Part shown: one piece after another, positions 11,520 through 24,089 of the stretch
Numbering within the stretch: position 1 is the first letter of the stretch
Layout of the letters: the number at the start of each line of letters is the position of its first letter
Assembly: GCA_021234155.1 (NCBI GenBank)
Contig: JAJEKV010000036.1
Span: 12,851,426-12,915,425 of the forward strand
Length of the DNA: 64,000 nt
DNA from: Isoetes taiwanensis
Lineage: Eukaryota; Streptophyta; Lycopodiopsida; Isoetales; Isoetaceae
Reading direction: 5' to 3'
The notes under the pieces: generated by a model
The model's database searches: none
What the model was told of the DNA's origin: nothing
The model's input: only the letters and a program-made list of their open reading frames with translations
Translations under genes and position numbers: made by a program

Positions 11520-12250
11520 AGAGGATTTACGGCAGAATAGAATGTAAGACACACCTGATATGTGTTCTTTGTGTGGCTTTGTATCGGTCGTGATAGAATC
11601 TTCTAGCTTCATCAAAGATGAGCAATGAGCATAAAATCCGAGATCTGGAGCTTTGTTTGCCATATCCGAATCTTCTGGGTTGGTAGCAACCAGGTGAGCA
11701 ACCAAAGGGTCGCTTTACTTCCATGCCCTAAACCAATTTACATGATTGACATGAAAATTTAAATGTCAAAATTATACTTATTAATTTTGTATGGCATTAA
11801 GCCATTTTTCATGTTTTTGTCAATTTTGTTTAACAAAGCCTAAGCATATAGCCAAGGTCTCCAAACTATTTTTCTTGCCATACTCATTGCAGTATGCAAG
11901 GCAAGGGAGCATTCCGCCCTCGACAAGTCCGTCAATTACTATCATCAATTTTGTTGACCCTAGCCAAGATGTGCATGTAATGGCCAATGTCTAGGTGACC
12001 ATAAATATCCAAGGAAAGTCTGCCTTAAATAAAGTCTGGGCGCTATGCAAAAAGCTCCAGATAAAACATAGCTCTAGTACTTTGAGCGTATGCAATAAAG
12101 GAGACTACACAGCTCTTAGTATTTTGAGCCAGTGTTGTGAGAGTACTTGACATCTCCTACAGCGGTATGAGCTTCACAAGTGCCGTAACTAGCTCTTATG
12201 TTGCAACCGTCTCCAACCAGTTATATATATTTATATATATATATATATAT

Positions 12251-12350
12251 ATATAGCATCCTACCTCCTACCGCAGGAAGTAGGGTCCTAAAAGAAAATT
12301 CAGTATATTGCTAGGTAGCGCAGGGTACCTAGCATTCTGCTAGGACCCTA
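12251..12350. repeat. Inverted-repeat block after the unit's AT run, related to the PLE 3' end
   Basis: On the minus strand this block reads CTTCCTGCGGTAGGAGGTAGG and then a TA run. The PLE 3' end at 5480-5506 reads CTTCCGGTAGGAGGTAGG and then TG/TA. Near 12310-12345, TGCTAGGTA and TACCTAGCA form a further dyad. The same block recurs at 15311-15410. This points to an element end of the same type, in opposite orientation, inside each unit. Confidence 0.5.
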
Positions 12351-12691
12351 CGTTACCTGTAAATCGTTACTACGTTAAAAGCTAAAAGATAAATCACATA
12401 GCAGATATTCATACCTTTATGGTCCTGCTTAATGTTCATAAACCATAGAAATCCGTCATCATTCTGTGGCTAGTACTTGTCATTTTTGAAATTTCCCAAT
12501 GCATCAGTAAATAGCAAACAGTAAGTAAGTAGCAAACCAGTAATAGCCAATGTAACAGTAGAGCAGTGCGAATGGAAAACATAATGTTCAATAAATCACG
12601 AGAGGTGTACTGTGTTCAATTAATTCAGGTGGACTCAAAAGGATAGAGTTTCATATCCTTGAATATGATAACAGATGTTTCAGCATATATA

Positions 12692-15600
12692 CTTTCCTTT
12701 GCCTAGGGTCTAATCTAGCCAAGTCCATACTCCTAACTTGGTCACTTAACCGGCTAGAGAAATTCTCGGCCCGCACTACCCAGTGCCCTAAACCAAATGA
12801 GTCCAACAAGAATACTAAATAAGCTCAATACTTGTCCAAGTCAGACATTACTTTCACATTCAGGCTACCTAGTAGAGGGCTGATTTCTCAAGCCCCAAAA
12901 CTATGTGTCCTTAATGAAAAACTGTTACAAGCGATTCTTAAGCATATCTCAACACTTAACATTTAGGGATATTTAGTCGAGGGCTGATTTCTCAAGCCCC
13001 AAAACTATGCATCCTTAATGAAAAGTAGTTGAGACAAATTCTAAAGCATACGTACAAAGTAGAGAGCAAATTGCAAAGTAGACTTATCTTGAAAGTGTAT
13101 AGTTTAAACAATAACTTGTAAAACGTATAGCATACAGTTACATTTTTTTCGTAATTCCATAACCTTCCATGTTAACGCCGACCTTGGTAGCAAAAACAGA
13201 GACAATTGGAGGAGAGAACCCGTACCTGCAGCCAATCATGCAAACGTTAGCAGTAATCCCGGTAACGATGCAAGGGCCAAAAGGTACATTGGGTCTCTCA
13301 GTTTATCACTGATCACCAATTGTATCCTTTTGCCCTGAGTAAACGTTAACAAGAAAGAGAAATGGAATTAAAACTTGAGATTTTTCTTAAATCCCAAAAA
13401 TTGCAGTTCAAAATATAATAGTATAATCAAAATTACGATAGCCTCCAAAAAGTAGACGAGAGCTACATAGTTTGTTATCTAAATGACAATAGCAAGAGAT
13501 ATAAGCAACCAAACTTCTCAAGAATAGAAGCAAAAGAAGCTCCTTTTCTGAGTCTACATTTTGACTTAGGTGCATCTCTCTGAAATTTTAAGTCTAAGCA
13601 TGTCAAAATGAAGAATAAGTATTTGCTGCCATGAAATAACAGCCCGCATAGAAAAACTGCCATAACTCTTAGCACAAGACTCTGTTTTTTATTAATTATA
13701 TGTTTCGAAACGGCATGATATGCTCTATCCTCTCAAGGAAAAACAGTCAAGTTTTGAAGAGATTTGCTATGTCAGAAAACGATTTCTGAAATCCGACCTA
13801 ATGAAATCTGCAGCTTTATTATGAAACTTTTGCTTCAAAAGTTTCTTTCTAGGATTTTCTACTCCATAACCCGGAGATATACAAAGTAGAACATAACTAG
13901 TTCAAGAATAATTTAGCCTATCAATGAATTATCTCAGTTATGCATTTGCATTTTAAGAAACATTATTTCAGCATGTATTTACATTACGTCTTATTTGGGT
14001 AGTTTCCAAGTTCTCAAATTAGATCATTATTTTAAGAACTACCATTGATCTTAAAATCAGATCTGTAAGATAGTTTCAATCTTGATAAAGAGTGCCAAAG
14101 ACGCTGGCTTTTGCTCCAAGCCCATAGCTTAGCACCGTTTGCATTGAAAATCATATGTAAAGCTACATGATTTGTTAGTTAACTGACGATAGTAAGAGAT
14201 ATAAGCAACCAAACGTCTTGAGAATAGAAGCAAAAGAAGCCCCTTTCTTAAGTCTATATTTCATCTTAGGTGCATCTCCATCAAATTTTAAGTCTAAGCT
14301 TGTAAAAATGGAAGATAAGTACTTGCTGCCATAAAATGACAGCCCCTACAAAAACAGGCATAGCTCTTAGCACGAGCTCTGTTTTTTTTTAATTATATGT
14401 TTCGAAATGGCACAGTACGCTCTATCTTTTCATGAAAAAACAGTCAAGTTTTGACGAGATTAGCTATGTCAGAAAACGATTTCTGAAATCCGACCTAAAT
14501 GTGATCTGCAGCTTTCTTATGAAGCTTTATTCTTCAAAGTTTCTTTTCTCGGGATTTCCTACCCATAACTAGAGGATTTACGGCGTAGAATAGAATGTAA
14601 GACACACCTGATATGTGTTCTTTGTGTGGCTTTGTATCGGTCGATAGAATCTTCTAGCTTCATCAAAGATGAGCAATGAGCATAAAATCCGAGATCCGAG
14701 CTTTGTTTGCCATATCCGAATCTTCCGGGTTGGTAGCAACCAGCCGGGTTGGTAGCAACCAGGCGGTCGCTTTGGCCCATGCCCTAAACCAATTTACATG
14801 ATTGACATGAAAAATTTAAATGTCAAAATTATACTTATTAATTTTGTATGGCATTAAGCCATTTTTCATGTTTTTGTCAATTTTGTTTAACAAAGCCTAA
14901 GCATATAGCCAAGGTCTCCAAACTATTTTTCTTGCCATACTCATTGCAGTATGCAAGGCAAGGGAGCATTCCTCACCGACAAGTCCGTCAATTACTATCA
15001 TCAATTTTGTTGACCCTAGCCAAGATGTGCATGTAATGGCCAATGTCTAGGTGACCATAAATATCCAAGGAAAGTTTGCCTTTAAATAAAGTCCGGCTAT
15101 GCAAAAGCTCCGTGATAAAACATAGCTCTAGTACTTTGAGCGTATGCAATAAAGGAGACTACACAGCTCTTAGTATTTTGAGCCAGTGTTGTGAGAGTAC
15201 TTGACATCTCCTACAACGGTATGAGCTTCACAAGTGCCGTAACTAGCTCTTATGTTGCAACCGTCTCCAACCTGTTATATATATTTATATTTATATATAT
15301 ATATATATATAGCATCCTACCTCCTACCGCAGGAAGTAGGGTCCTAAAAGAAAATTCAGTATATTGCTAGGTAGCGCAGGGTACCTAGCATTCTGCTAGG
15401 ACCCTACGCTACACCGTAAATCGTTACTACGTTAAAAGCTAAAAGATAAATCACATAGCAGATATTCATACCTTTATGGTCCTGCTTAATGTTCATAAAC
15501 CATAGAAATCCGTCATCATTCTGTGGCTAGTACTTGTCATTTTTGAAATTTCCCAATGCATCAGTAAATAGCAAGCAGTAAGTAAGTAGCAAACCAGTAA

Positions 15601-15752
15601 TAGCCAATGTAACAAAGAGAGCAAAGGCGAATGGAAAACATAATGTTCAATAAATCACGAGAGGTGTAATCGTGTTCAATTAATTCAGGTGGACTCAAAA
15701 GGATAGAGTTTCATATCCTTGAATATGATAAATGATGTTTCAAAGATATATA
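12692..15752. repeat. 3.06-kb tandem repeat, unit 2
   Basis: Head-to-tail copy of unit 1. Differences from the other units concentrate at CAG, CTG and CCWGG sites, with small indels rather than ordinary substitutions. A local duplication near 14733-14760 (GGGTTGGTAGCAACCAG twice) is unique to this copy. Confidence 0.9.
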
Positions 15753-18384
15753 CTTTCCTTTGCCTAGGGTCTAATCTAGCCAAGTCCATACTCCTAACTT
15801 GGTCACTTAACCGGCTAGAGAAATTCTCGTCCCGCACTACCCAGTGCCCTAAACCAAATGAGTCCAACAAGAATACTAAATAAGCTCAATACTTGTCCTA
15901 AGTCAGACATTACTTTCACATTCAAAGCTACCTAGTAGAGGGCTGATTTCTCAAGCCCCAAAACTATGTGTCCTTAATGAAAAACTGTTACAAGCGATTC
16001 TTACATATCTCAACACTTAACATTTAGGGATATTTAGTCGAGGGCTGATTTCTCAAGCCCCAAAACTATGCATCCTTAATGAAAAGTAGTTGAGACAAAT
16101 TCTAAAGCATACGTACAAAGTAGAGAGCAAATTGCAAAGTAGACTTATCTTGAAAGTGTATAGTTTAAACAATAACTTGTAAAACGTATAGCATACAGTT
16201 ACATTTTTTTCATAATTCCATAACCTTCCATGTTAACGCCGACCTTGGTAGCAAAAAAAAGAGACAATTGGAGGAGAGAACCCGCACTGCAGCCAATCAT
16301 GCAAACGTTAGCGGTAATCCCTGTAGAACGATGCAAGGGCCAAAGGTACATTGGGTCTCTCGCTTTATCACCGATCACCAATTGTATCCTTTTGCCCCGA
16401 AAGTAAACGTTAACAAGAAAAGAAAATGGAATTAAAACTTGAGATTTTTCTTAAATCCCAAAAATTGCAGTTCAAAATATAATAGTATAATCAAAATTAC
16501 CGATAGCCTCCAAAAAGTAGACGGAGAGCTACATAGTTTGTTATCTAAATGACAATAGCAAGAGATATAAGCAACCAAACTTCTCAAGAATAGAAGCAAA
16601 AGAAGCTCCTTTTCTGAGTCTACATTTTGACTTAGGTGCATCTCTCTGAAATTTTAAGTCTAAGCATGTCAAAATGAAGAATAAGTATTTGCTGCCATGA
16701 AATAACAGCCCCGCACAGAAACTGCCATAACTCTTAGCACAAGACTCTGTTTTTTTTTATTAATTATATGTTTCGAAACGGCATGATATGCTCTATCCTC
16801 TCAAGGAAAAACAGTCAAGTTTTGAAGAGATTTGCTATGTCAGAAAACGATTTCTGAAATCCGACCTAATGAAATCTGCAGCTTTATTATGAAACTTTTG
16901 CTTCAAAGTTTCTTTCTAGGATTTTCTACTCCATAACCCGGAGATATAAAGTAGAACATAACTAGTTCAAGAATAATTTAGCCTATCAATGAATTATCTC
17001 AGTTATGCATTTGCATTTTAAGAAACATTATTTCAGCATGTATTTACATTACGCCTTATTTGGGTAGTTTCCAAGTTCTCAAATTAGATCATTATTTTAA
17101 GAACTACCATTGATCTTAAAATCAGATCTGTAAGATAGTTTCAATCTTGATAAAGAGTGCCAAAGACGCTGGCTTTTGCTCCAAGCCCATAGCTTAGCAA
17201 TCGTTGGCATTGAAAATCATATGTAAAGCTACATGATTTGTTAGTTAACCGACGATAGTAAGAGATATAAGCAACCAAACGCCTTGAGAATAGAAGCAAA
17301 AGAAGCCCCTTTCTTAAGTCTATATTTCATCTTAGGTGCATCTCCATCAAATTTTAAGTCTAAGCTTGTAAAAAATGGAAGATAAGTACTTGCTGCCATA
17401 AAATGACAGCCCCTACAAAAAACAGGCATAGCTCTTAGCACGTAGCTCTGTTTTTATTAATTATATGTTTCGAAATGGCACAGTACGCTCTATCTTTTCA
17501 TGAAAAAACAGTCAAGTTTTGACGAGATTAGCTATGTCAGAAAACGATTTCTGAAATCCGACCTAAATGTGATCTGCAGCTTTCTTATGAAGCTTTATTC
17601 TTCAAAGTTTCTTTTCTCGATTTTCCTACTCCATAACTAGAGGATTTACTGGCAGAATAGAATGTAAGACACACCTGATATGTGTTCTTTGTGTGGCTTT
17701 GTATCGGTCGTGATAGAATCTTCTAGCTTCATCAAAGATGAGCAATGAGCATAAAATCCGAGATCTGGAGCTTTGTTTGCCATATCCGAATCTTCTGGGT
17801 TGGTAGCAACCAGCTGAGCAACCAAAGGCCGGTCGTTTTGGCTTTCATGCCCTAAACCAATTTACATGATTGACATGAAAAATTTAAATGTCAAAATTAT
17901 ACTTATTAATTTTGTATGGCATTAAGCCATTTTTCATGTTTTTGTCAATTTTGTTTAACAAAGCCTAAGCATATAGCCAAGGTCTCCAAACTATTTTTCT
18001 TGCCATACTCATTGCAGTATGCAAGGCAAGGGAGCATTCCGCCCTCGACAAGTCCGTCAATTACTATCATCAATTTTGTTGACCCTAGCCAAGATGTGCA
18101 TGTAATGGCCAATGTCTAGGTGACCATAAATATCCAAGGAAAGTTTGCCTTAAATAAAGTCTGGGCGCTATGCAAAAAGCTCCAGATAAAACATAGCTCT
18201 AGTACTTTGAGCGTATGCAATAAAGGAGACTACACAGCTCTTAGTATTTTGAGCCAGTGTTGTGAGAGTACTTGACATCTCCTACAACGGTATGAGCTTC
18301 ACAAGTGCCGTAACTAGCTCTTATGTTGCAACCGTCTCCAACCTGTTATATATATTTATATTTATATATATATATATATATATC
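15753..18384. repeat. 3.06-kb tandem repeat, unit 3 (cut at its AT run)
   Basis: The third copy is collinear with the others until the AT-rich run near 18345-18384. There it stops, and PLE copy B begins. The last 430 bases of the unit are missing. The end lies exactly at the microsatellite present in units 1 and 2. Confidence 0.9.
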
Positions 18385-19385
18385 CAAACGACATGTGTAC
18401 TGATGCATGTGTTGCAGCAGCAGGGAAGTTGGGAAAAATAATGGGTACTTAGCTTTTAGGTGGCTGAACACATCTATTAGGATTTCTCTTCTAAATTTAA
18501 TAGGAGACATAAGCGCATGGAACTGGAGGTAGGTGGAATGGCATGTAGAAACATGGAAATAATTGTTGGTATAATGCTCCTGGTAACACTTCACAGATTA
18601 AGCATACTCACAAAAAATGCAATGCATGCATGGGCGCATGCTTCACAAAACTTATTCATTCTGACACATGTCTTGCAGTATAGGGAAACTGGAGCAAATA
18701 ATGAGTATTACAAATTGAGGGCTTGAACACAAAATAACAATATTACACTCATAAGGTAAGGCATCACATTGAATAATGTTTGAGTAACTTGTGTAGGCCA
18801 AGGCTTTGAGGATTCTAAGGCCAGGGCAGGATTACGATTGGCCTTAAGCATAATCTACATGGTATGGGGCGTCAGGTGATGTGGGTAGGCACAAGGGTTT
18901 GGCCACATTTATCAGATAACATGTGAAATATTTAAGATTTTGACATGATAGAAAAATATGAGACATAGAAATTTAACCATTAAGGAATACAACAGGGCTT
19001 GTGGAGCAAGGTAACGATGACCTGGCCGAGGTAAGTTGGCATGTTTTAAGTATTTACAAAAATATAATGCATACATGAGCACACTGGAGTTTAGGGTTTC
19101 TGTTAGACCTAATCTGCACTGAACATCAAGATCCATGGAGGCGCTTGGATCAAGCCACTAACAGATATGAGAGCGATCCAAGGGGCTGGATACAACCTTA
19201 ACCATCGCCATGCAAAAAGAAGGCCAGATGGGCATCGCCAGCAGAAAAGGTTTCATAAAAAGGTAAGACATTGGTGGACAACCAGTTCTGGAAACTTCCA
19301 TGGCATTTGGCTTTGTCGGAATATATTAAGCAGGAGTTCTCTTTGTTGCATTTGCTTGGCACCCTTGGCGCCATTCCTGTCGACC

Positions 19386-19790
19386 ATGCCACGGCAGGAA
19401 GGCACGCAGAATCGTGGCCTTACAAGAGCCAAACTGTTGGAGCTAATTGATAAGGCAGGGCTGAATCTTAAGGCATTGTGCAAGGCGGGAGGAGAAAGCA
19501 TGGCACAACCGAGTAAAGTGTTTCTGGAAAAGGTTGTGGAGAAGTATAATCTGGGTGGCACTGCACCAAGCAAACCAGGCACAGTCAAGAATTTCTTCAA
19601 GGGAAACAATAATGCAGAGCATACCAGTTTGGAGAGGCATGGCCTAGAGATCACAAGCATTGCTGACAGCCCTGTTGCTGATCAAGATGAGCAGAACCTG
19701 AGCAACGACCAGGAGCTGGAAGAGGGCAATCCAATCGCACTTAATCAGGTTCAGCAGATATTTTCTGCTGATCTTAACCCCTTTGTCTAA
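19386..19790 (+). CDS. PLE ORF1, unknown 134-residue protein
   Basis: The chosen ATG (context CGACCATGCC) starts a protein opening MPRQEGTQNRGLTRAKLLEL. It has a basic, helix-rich N half (residues 1-80) and an acidic C half rich in Asp, Glu and Gln. The frame is open upstream to 19167 without typical coding character, and a GTAAGA donor at 19262 suggests a 5' leader intron. A CAG|GTTCAG donor near 19749 would allow splicing to ORF2, so ORF1 and ORF2 might be one protein. I recognise no family. By position it could be the element's nucleic-acid-binding accessory protein. Confidence 0.5.
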   Translation: MPRQEGTQNRGLTRAKLLELIDKAGLNLKALCKAGGESMAQPSKVFLEKVVEKYNLGGTAPSKPGTVKNFFKGNNNAEHTSLERHGLEITSIADSPVADQDEQNLSNDQELEEGNPIALNQVQQIFSADLNPFV

Positions 19791-20864
19791 ATGAAAACTT
19801 GAAATGATTTAATTGTTTTTAGAATTTAATTTGGTGAAGGGCGAAGAGCCGAGTATAGACGATAGCTTACCTGCTAGTGGCTTAGTATGTTACCCTGATT
19901 AGGCTAATTTGCTATGGTTTCACTGCAGGTAACCCGTCTAACTCCTCCAAATTCGTTTGCATGAGGGTTCAAATTTTTGGCACAGGACTTTGCAACTGTG
20001 GCAAGCTTTGGGTGATGAACAATCTATGTTTTCCTTTTACAAAAACATTTGATGTCTTATACTTTACATGGTAAGCATCTTTTATGCTTGTAGCAGTAAA
20101 CCTTCAGGATCCGGCCATATGGTTTTCTTTTTTAAAGGCACAAAGATTATAGGTGTGAACTGGGCACATTTATGGTGTCGGATTACAGAATTTTGTTTGT
20201 ATGTTGGTACTGCAGTAATAGAAGGTGTTTTATTCCAGAAAAGATCTCTACGTTTCTTTATCTGCATTAGGACTATTTATCATGTTTTTGTGATAATTTT
20301 GCGTGATCTGCTTTATGAAAGCATGAATAAATGTGGAAGGTTGGAATATATGGATTCTGCAAATGCATTGAATGCATGGGGATAAGAACTGAATATAAAT
20401 AAACTGTATGCATGGAAGGAAGAACCTGGAATAACTTGACAGTGAAAATTAAAATGATAATGAAAGCATCACACAAGGTAGTAGAGGATTCTTCTGGTTC
20501 TGCTGCCATTATTCAATATGGGAAAACAGGGTGCACGTTCTCTACAGGAATATATGGACTTAAGTTTCAAGGTTTGTTTAATTACATTTGGCATTATTAA
20601 AGGGCATATAAACTAGTAGGCACACTTCTAGAGGAAACATGTAAGGAGGTATTCAAACAGATTTTATACATGCATGGCAGTCGTTGAAAAGCATTGTAAT
20701 TGTAAAGGATGCAAGCATCATTAAACTATGTCTTAGGCTGGGTTTCAAGCAATATTTTATGATGGCTAAAGTCTGGGAGCATGAGCATTTATGTTGCATA
20801 AAGTATAGGATATTGAACTTTGTTTGTGCTATGATACTTGTAAGGGAACAAGAATAAAAGTATT
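19791..20864 (+). other. Non-coding interval of PLE between ORF1 and ORF2
   Basis: About 1.1 kb without a convincing ORF. An ORF at 20068-20385 is present here, and a shorter version of it in copy A, but it looks like chance. The interval is pyrimidine-poor and AT-rich, consistent with intron or untranslated leader. Confidence 0.4.
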
Positions 20865-21049
20865 GGACAGGCCTTTAAGGTTCCCCTGACTTAGGTCAGG
20901 GACTGATAAATCCTGACATACCAGGGCCTTAGGGTAATGGTAGGGATGGATATCTCTGTTCGGTTCTGGGAATCGAAAAGGGAAAAGGGTATATATTTTC
21001 TAACTTCAGGGTAATGGTGGAACCATTACGGACCTTAAGGTTCCTGTCC
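20865..21049 (+). other. Structured inverted-repeat segment inside PLE copy B
   Basis: This is the better-preserved version of 821-1004. The ends GGACAGG and CCTGTCC pair, followed by TTAAGG blocks on both sides. Inside are a CCTGAC/GTCAGG hairpin and a GTAATGGT/ACCATTAC hairpin. Its preservation in both copies suggests function or recent shared origin. Confidence 0.5.
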
Positions 21050-21214
21050 AATGCAGATGCTAAAAAATACAATAAATATAGTTCTGTCTAAGTCTTGCAT
21101 TTTTTTACAAGCCAGTGAAGATTCATGGTGCATATGAACGGATGTTGTGGACTCTAGAAGGTTGTATCAGAAATTTTTACGCTTTTTTACTCACATCCTG
21201 TTTGGCTGCTATAG

Positions 21215-22501
21215 GAGGCATTGCGGATTGCTAGTGATGATGAACCTGAAAACTCAGAAGTGGAAATTATACAGCAACCTCTAAAGGGAGCTCCCGATTG
21301 GTATCCTGATATTGCAAGTCTTGGGTATGGCGGCACACGGATATGGCCCCCCAACAAAGCAGTCCAGCTCTTAATTGGCTGCATCACCAAACCAGAAGTT
21401 CACAAGTATTTTATAAAAAAGGAGGCTGGTCTGGAGGATGGGGATGTATCAGTAATCACCTTTTTGGGAATGAATAATATGTTTGAGCTGGTATCCAAGG
21501 TTAACAAAACTGAAAATGATGTGGCTGCATGCATGAAAATCATGGACGAGGTGTATGAAATGTTACCTCTGGCACACTATGAAGCAGAACTCAGGGAAAC
21601 CAAGGATGTCTTAACGTTTATAAAAGGGGTCACTGCTATCCAAACAGCAAATGGACTTAATATTGCACATCCACCCATTAACAAGCCCAAAAAGGCGAAA
21701 CAGCCAAAAAAGAAGGTGGATCAGACCGTGAGCATGACAAACTGTTTATTCAGCATCCATATGTTATCTGAAGAGGAGCAGAACGAGGTATTGGGACTGG
21801 AGCAAGCAAAGGAGGTTGAACCTGAGATGCAAGAACTGCAGGATGACCTTGAAGACTATGAACTGAAAAAGCTTACTATCTATAATTGTTATCACTTCCC
21901 TATCCTGTCAACAAGGTTGGCAGAACTACAGGGGGTCAAATGTGATCAGGGTTTCTGGAATGCACATAATCTCGGTGTTTTAGCCCCAATCAGTGTTGAT
22001 GTTCTCATAAGTATTTGCAGCATAACAGAGGAGGAAGTAAAGCAGTCACTTAGGGACGCGGACACCTTTACCAAAAGGATTAACAGGATTATTCTGGATA
22101 TGCCTTTCACTACTCAATTCTTTGGTAAAAAGTGTAACAGAAATAATGGGATGTATATGGGTCAGAAAGGCCATATGGTTACAACGAATGAAAGAAGGAC
22201 TGATTTGTACGCAAGGAAGATCTGGCGCACTTTTTGCCCCTTTATTAAGTGCTGCTGTGACAAGTATGGCAGAAATGGAGTCACTAATTGTAGGGATCAC
22301 ATCACCTGGTATGACCAGGCGGTGTGGTACATCATGAACAGTACACACAAAATCTGGCCCGACAAGTCTTCCAGGTATAGGTTCTTTCAGTTTCATAGGA
22401 TGATGAATTCAGAAGGCATGCGCGCTGGAGCAGTAGCATACATTGGGTATCTGAAAGTTCGAGATACAATGGTCAAAATGACCAGCAAGTATGCAGAGTA
22501 A
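21215..22501 (+). CDS. PLE ORF2, unknown protein, intact but 3'-truncated
   Basis: The exon opens after CTATAG|GAG (acceptor at 21213-21214) and stays open for 428 codons to a TAA created where the element is truncated. There is no early ATG, which supports entry by splicing. The N-terminal part is acidic. Residues 150-170 form a lysine-rich stretch (KPKKAKQPKKK). The last 120 residues contain a Cys/His cluster (FCPFIKCCCDKYG, then a CRDH) and aromatic-rich text. Compared with copy A, about 105 C-terminal residues are missing. No family is recognised. It is not a GIY-YIG endonuclease. Confidence 0.65.
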   Translation, partial: EALRIASDDEPENSEVEIIQQPLKGAPDWYPDIASLGYGGTRIWPPNKAVQLLIGCITKPEVHKYFIKKEAGLEDGDVSVITFLGMNNMFELVSKVNKTENDVAACMKIMDEVYEMLPLAHYEAELRETKDVLTFIKGVTAIQTANGLNIAHPPINKPKKAKQPKKKVDQTVSMTNCLFSIHMLSEEEQNEVLGLEQAKEVEPEMQELQDDLEDYELKKLTIYNCYHFPILSTRLAELQGVKCDQGFWNAHNLGVLAPISVDVLISICSITEEEVKQSLRDADTFTKRINRIILDMPFTTQFFGKKCNRNNGMYMGQKGHMVTTNERRTDLYARKIWRTFCPFIKCCCDKYGRNGVTNCRDHITWYDQAVWYIMNSTHKIWPDKSSRYRFFQFHRMMNSEGMRAGAVAYIGYLKVRDTMVKMTSKYAE

Positions 22502-22666
22502 CTTTCTTTAAATAATCTAGACTACATGTTCAACTGGCTTATCCAGTTCTTTGGATTTGAAAGATCAGTTGCTCTGAGAGCTTTGGCTATTAAACAAATG
22601 TGAACAAGACATGTGCAAGGTATGATCTCTATTTTGCAATAAAGAATGAGAGTGATAGATAAATAC

Positions 22667-23050
22667 CCTTATTGAACTTGGCGGGGTTGGTATTAATGCC
22701 AATTATTCTGGAAGCAGTAGCCATTTTTGCACCTATCATAACCTGCATAAAATTAATTATGTCAATAAAATACACATATTGAAAAACTTTAACAGGATGT
22801 CCACTGCAAGTCCAAGTGCACCTGCAATGGCAGGCTTCTTTCAATGCCGATACATAACAACAGAGATTGAAGTGCAAAGCACAATAGAATCGCATATCCT
22901 TCTCAGCATGTAACATTTGTGTGATAGAGCGGAGTGTGAGTAATTTTTAATTCGAACTTCTCCAGCTTGAGGAGTTTCCATAGTTTGCAACTCCAGGTTC
23001 GCTAATGCTCCATGCAAGGCTATGGTGTTTGCTGCCGAACATCTTTCTTC
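22667..23050 (-). pseudogene. Class III alcohol dehydrogenase (S-nitrosoglutathione reductase) pseudogene fragment
   Basis: Two parts of the enzyme are readable on the minus strand. The upstream part (about 22925-23050) contains PQAGEVRIK, a strongly conserved N-terminal stretch, followed by SALSH where the family has TALCHTD. The zinc- and substrate-binding Cys is thus replaced by Ser. The downstream exon (22667-22742, acceptor ATGCAG, donor GG|GTATTT) contains MIGAKMATASRIIGINTNP, the second strand and loop of the NAD-binding fold (family: GAKxAGASRIIGID). A trace of the glycine-rich GLG-VGLAV motif sits near 22800-22825. Most of the protein between is missing. It is a relic, not a working enzyme. 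Confidence 0.7.
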
Positions 23051-23109
23051 TCTTCTTTCTTGCGAAAATGGGGCCCTCAACTGAATCAAATAGGTAAAGC
23101 AGCAAAAAC

Positions 23110-23560
23110 TTGCCCTAAAATACAAAAACATGGCAAATCTTAAGATTAATATGAAATAACAAAAGAAAACTCAAGCAATCGTTGCATTCCCAAGCATCGA
23201 CTTACCTTTTGATGATTGAGCCACAAAATCGGCGCTGACGCCAGAGATCATCAAGCCATAAGCAAGGAAAAAAAAAACAGAGCAAAACCACCATAACCGA
23301 GCTTCAAAACACTTTGCCCTAAAAGCAGTAAAAACTTGCCCTAAAACACAAAAAAAAAGGAGCAAATGTGAAGATTAAGATGAAATAACTAAAAAAGACT
23401 TGAGCAATCGCTGCATTCTTAAGCAACGACTCACCTTTTGATGGCTGAGCCGCAAAATCGGCTCTGACGCCGGAGATCGCCAAGTTGGAAGCAAGAGAAA
23501 ACAGAACAAAGATGCCGGAAGAAAAAAGAGAAGATTGCCACGTCAAAAAAAAAAAAACTT
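23110..23560 (-). repeat. 230-bp tandem duplication with exon-like content
   Basis: The segment around 23172-23320 recurs at 23402-23520, with shared words ATCGGCKCTGACGCC and AAAACTTGCCCTAAAA. On the minus strand both copies encode LxISGVxADFxAQxSKG and then a splice-donor-like GTRAGTCG, so a first exon may have been duplicated. The longer version has a hydrophobic start (FVLFSLASNLAISG). No family is recognised. Confidence 0.55.
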
Positions 23561-24089
23561 AAAAACTTGCCACGTCAGCTGCCGAAAATTTTTCCGGCAC
23601 ATAATCCCGGCAAGTGTTTATTATGTTTGTTAATTTCCGGCGGTCGGAATTCCGCCGAAAATTTTTCTCGGCTGCACACTTGCGGCTCCGCTGCTCGTGC
23701 GCCGCCTCGAAAAATTATCCAGCGGAATTTCTCCCGTCCAGAAATTATCTAGTACGTAGCATCCGCGGAATCACAACACAAAAATCTCGTCCGGCGGAAT
23801 CACTCGCCCAAACTGTGCAGTAACGCACATTTTGATGGCAGTTTTTTGCCCTCTTGGAATTGGTTGAACCTATCTATCTTATAATGCTAGGAGTTATTAT
23901 ACTTCTGATACTAACGATTATTCATTGCACAGCATGAAACGACAATCAGTGATGTTTTCAAATTTTCATTTTAAAGCATAATTAAGCACAATCACGTGCG
24001 TAAGGAATGTTACAAGCTCTTTAGAGGGAGCCATTCTAGTGTATCTACAATTGGAAAATACTGAAAGACTAGGGGCAAACAAGCCAGGG

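Larger units (their letters stand above)
18385..22501 (+). mobile_element. Penelope-like retroelement, copy B (3'-truncated)
   Basis: The element starts directly after the TA run that ends array unit 3. It is collinear with copy A from 20040 to 22498, then ends: the next bases share nothing with copy A. It therefore carries ORF1, the structured segment and most of ORF2, but not the RT ORF. The left boundary at a TA run mirrors the right boundary of copy A at a TG/TA run. Confidence 0.75.

Noticed and set aside
21215-22501. GIY-YIG endonuclease in ORF2
   Set aside because: AYIGYLKVRD superficially recalls YIG, but no upstream GIY partner or Arg/Glu pattern is present.
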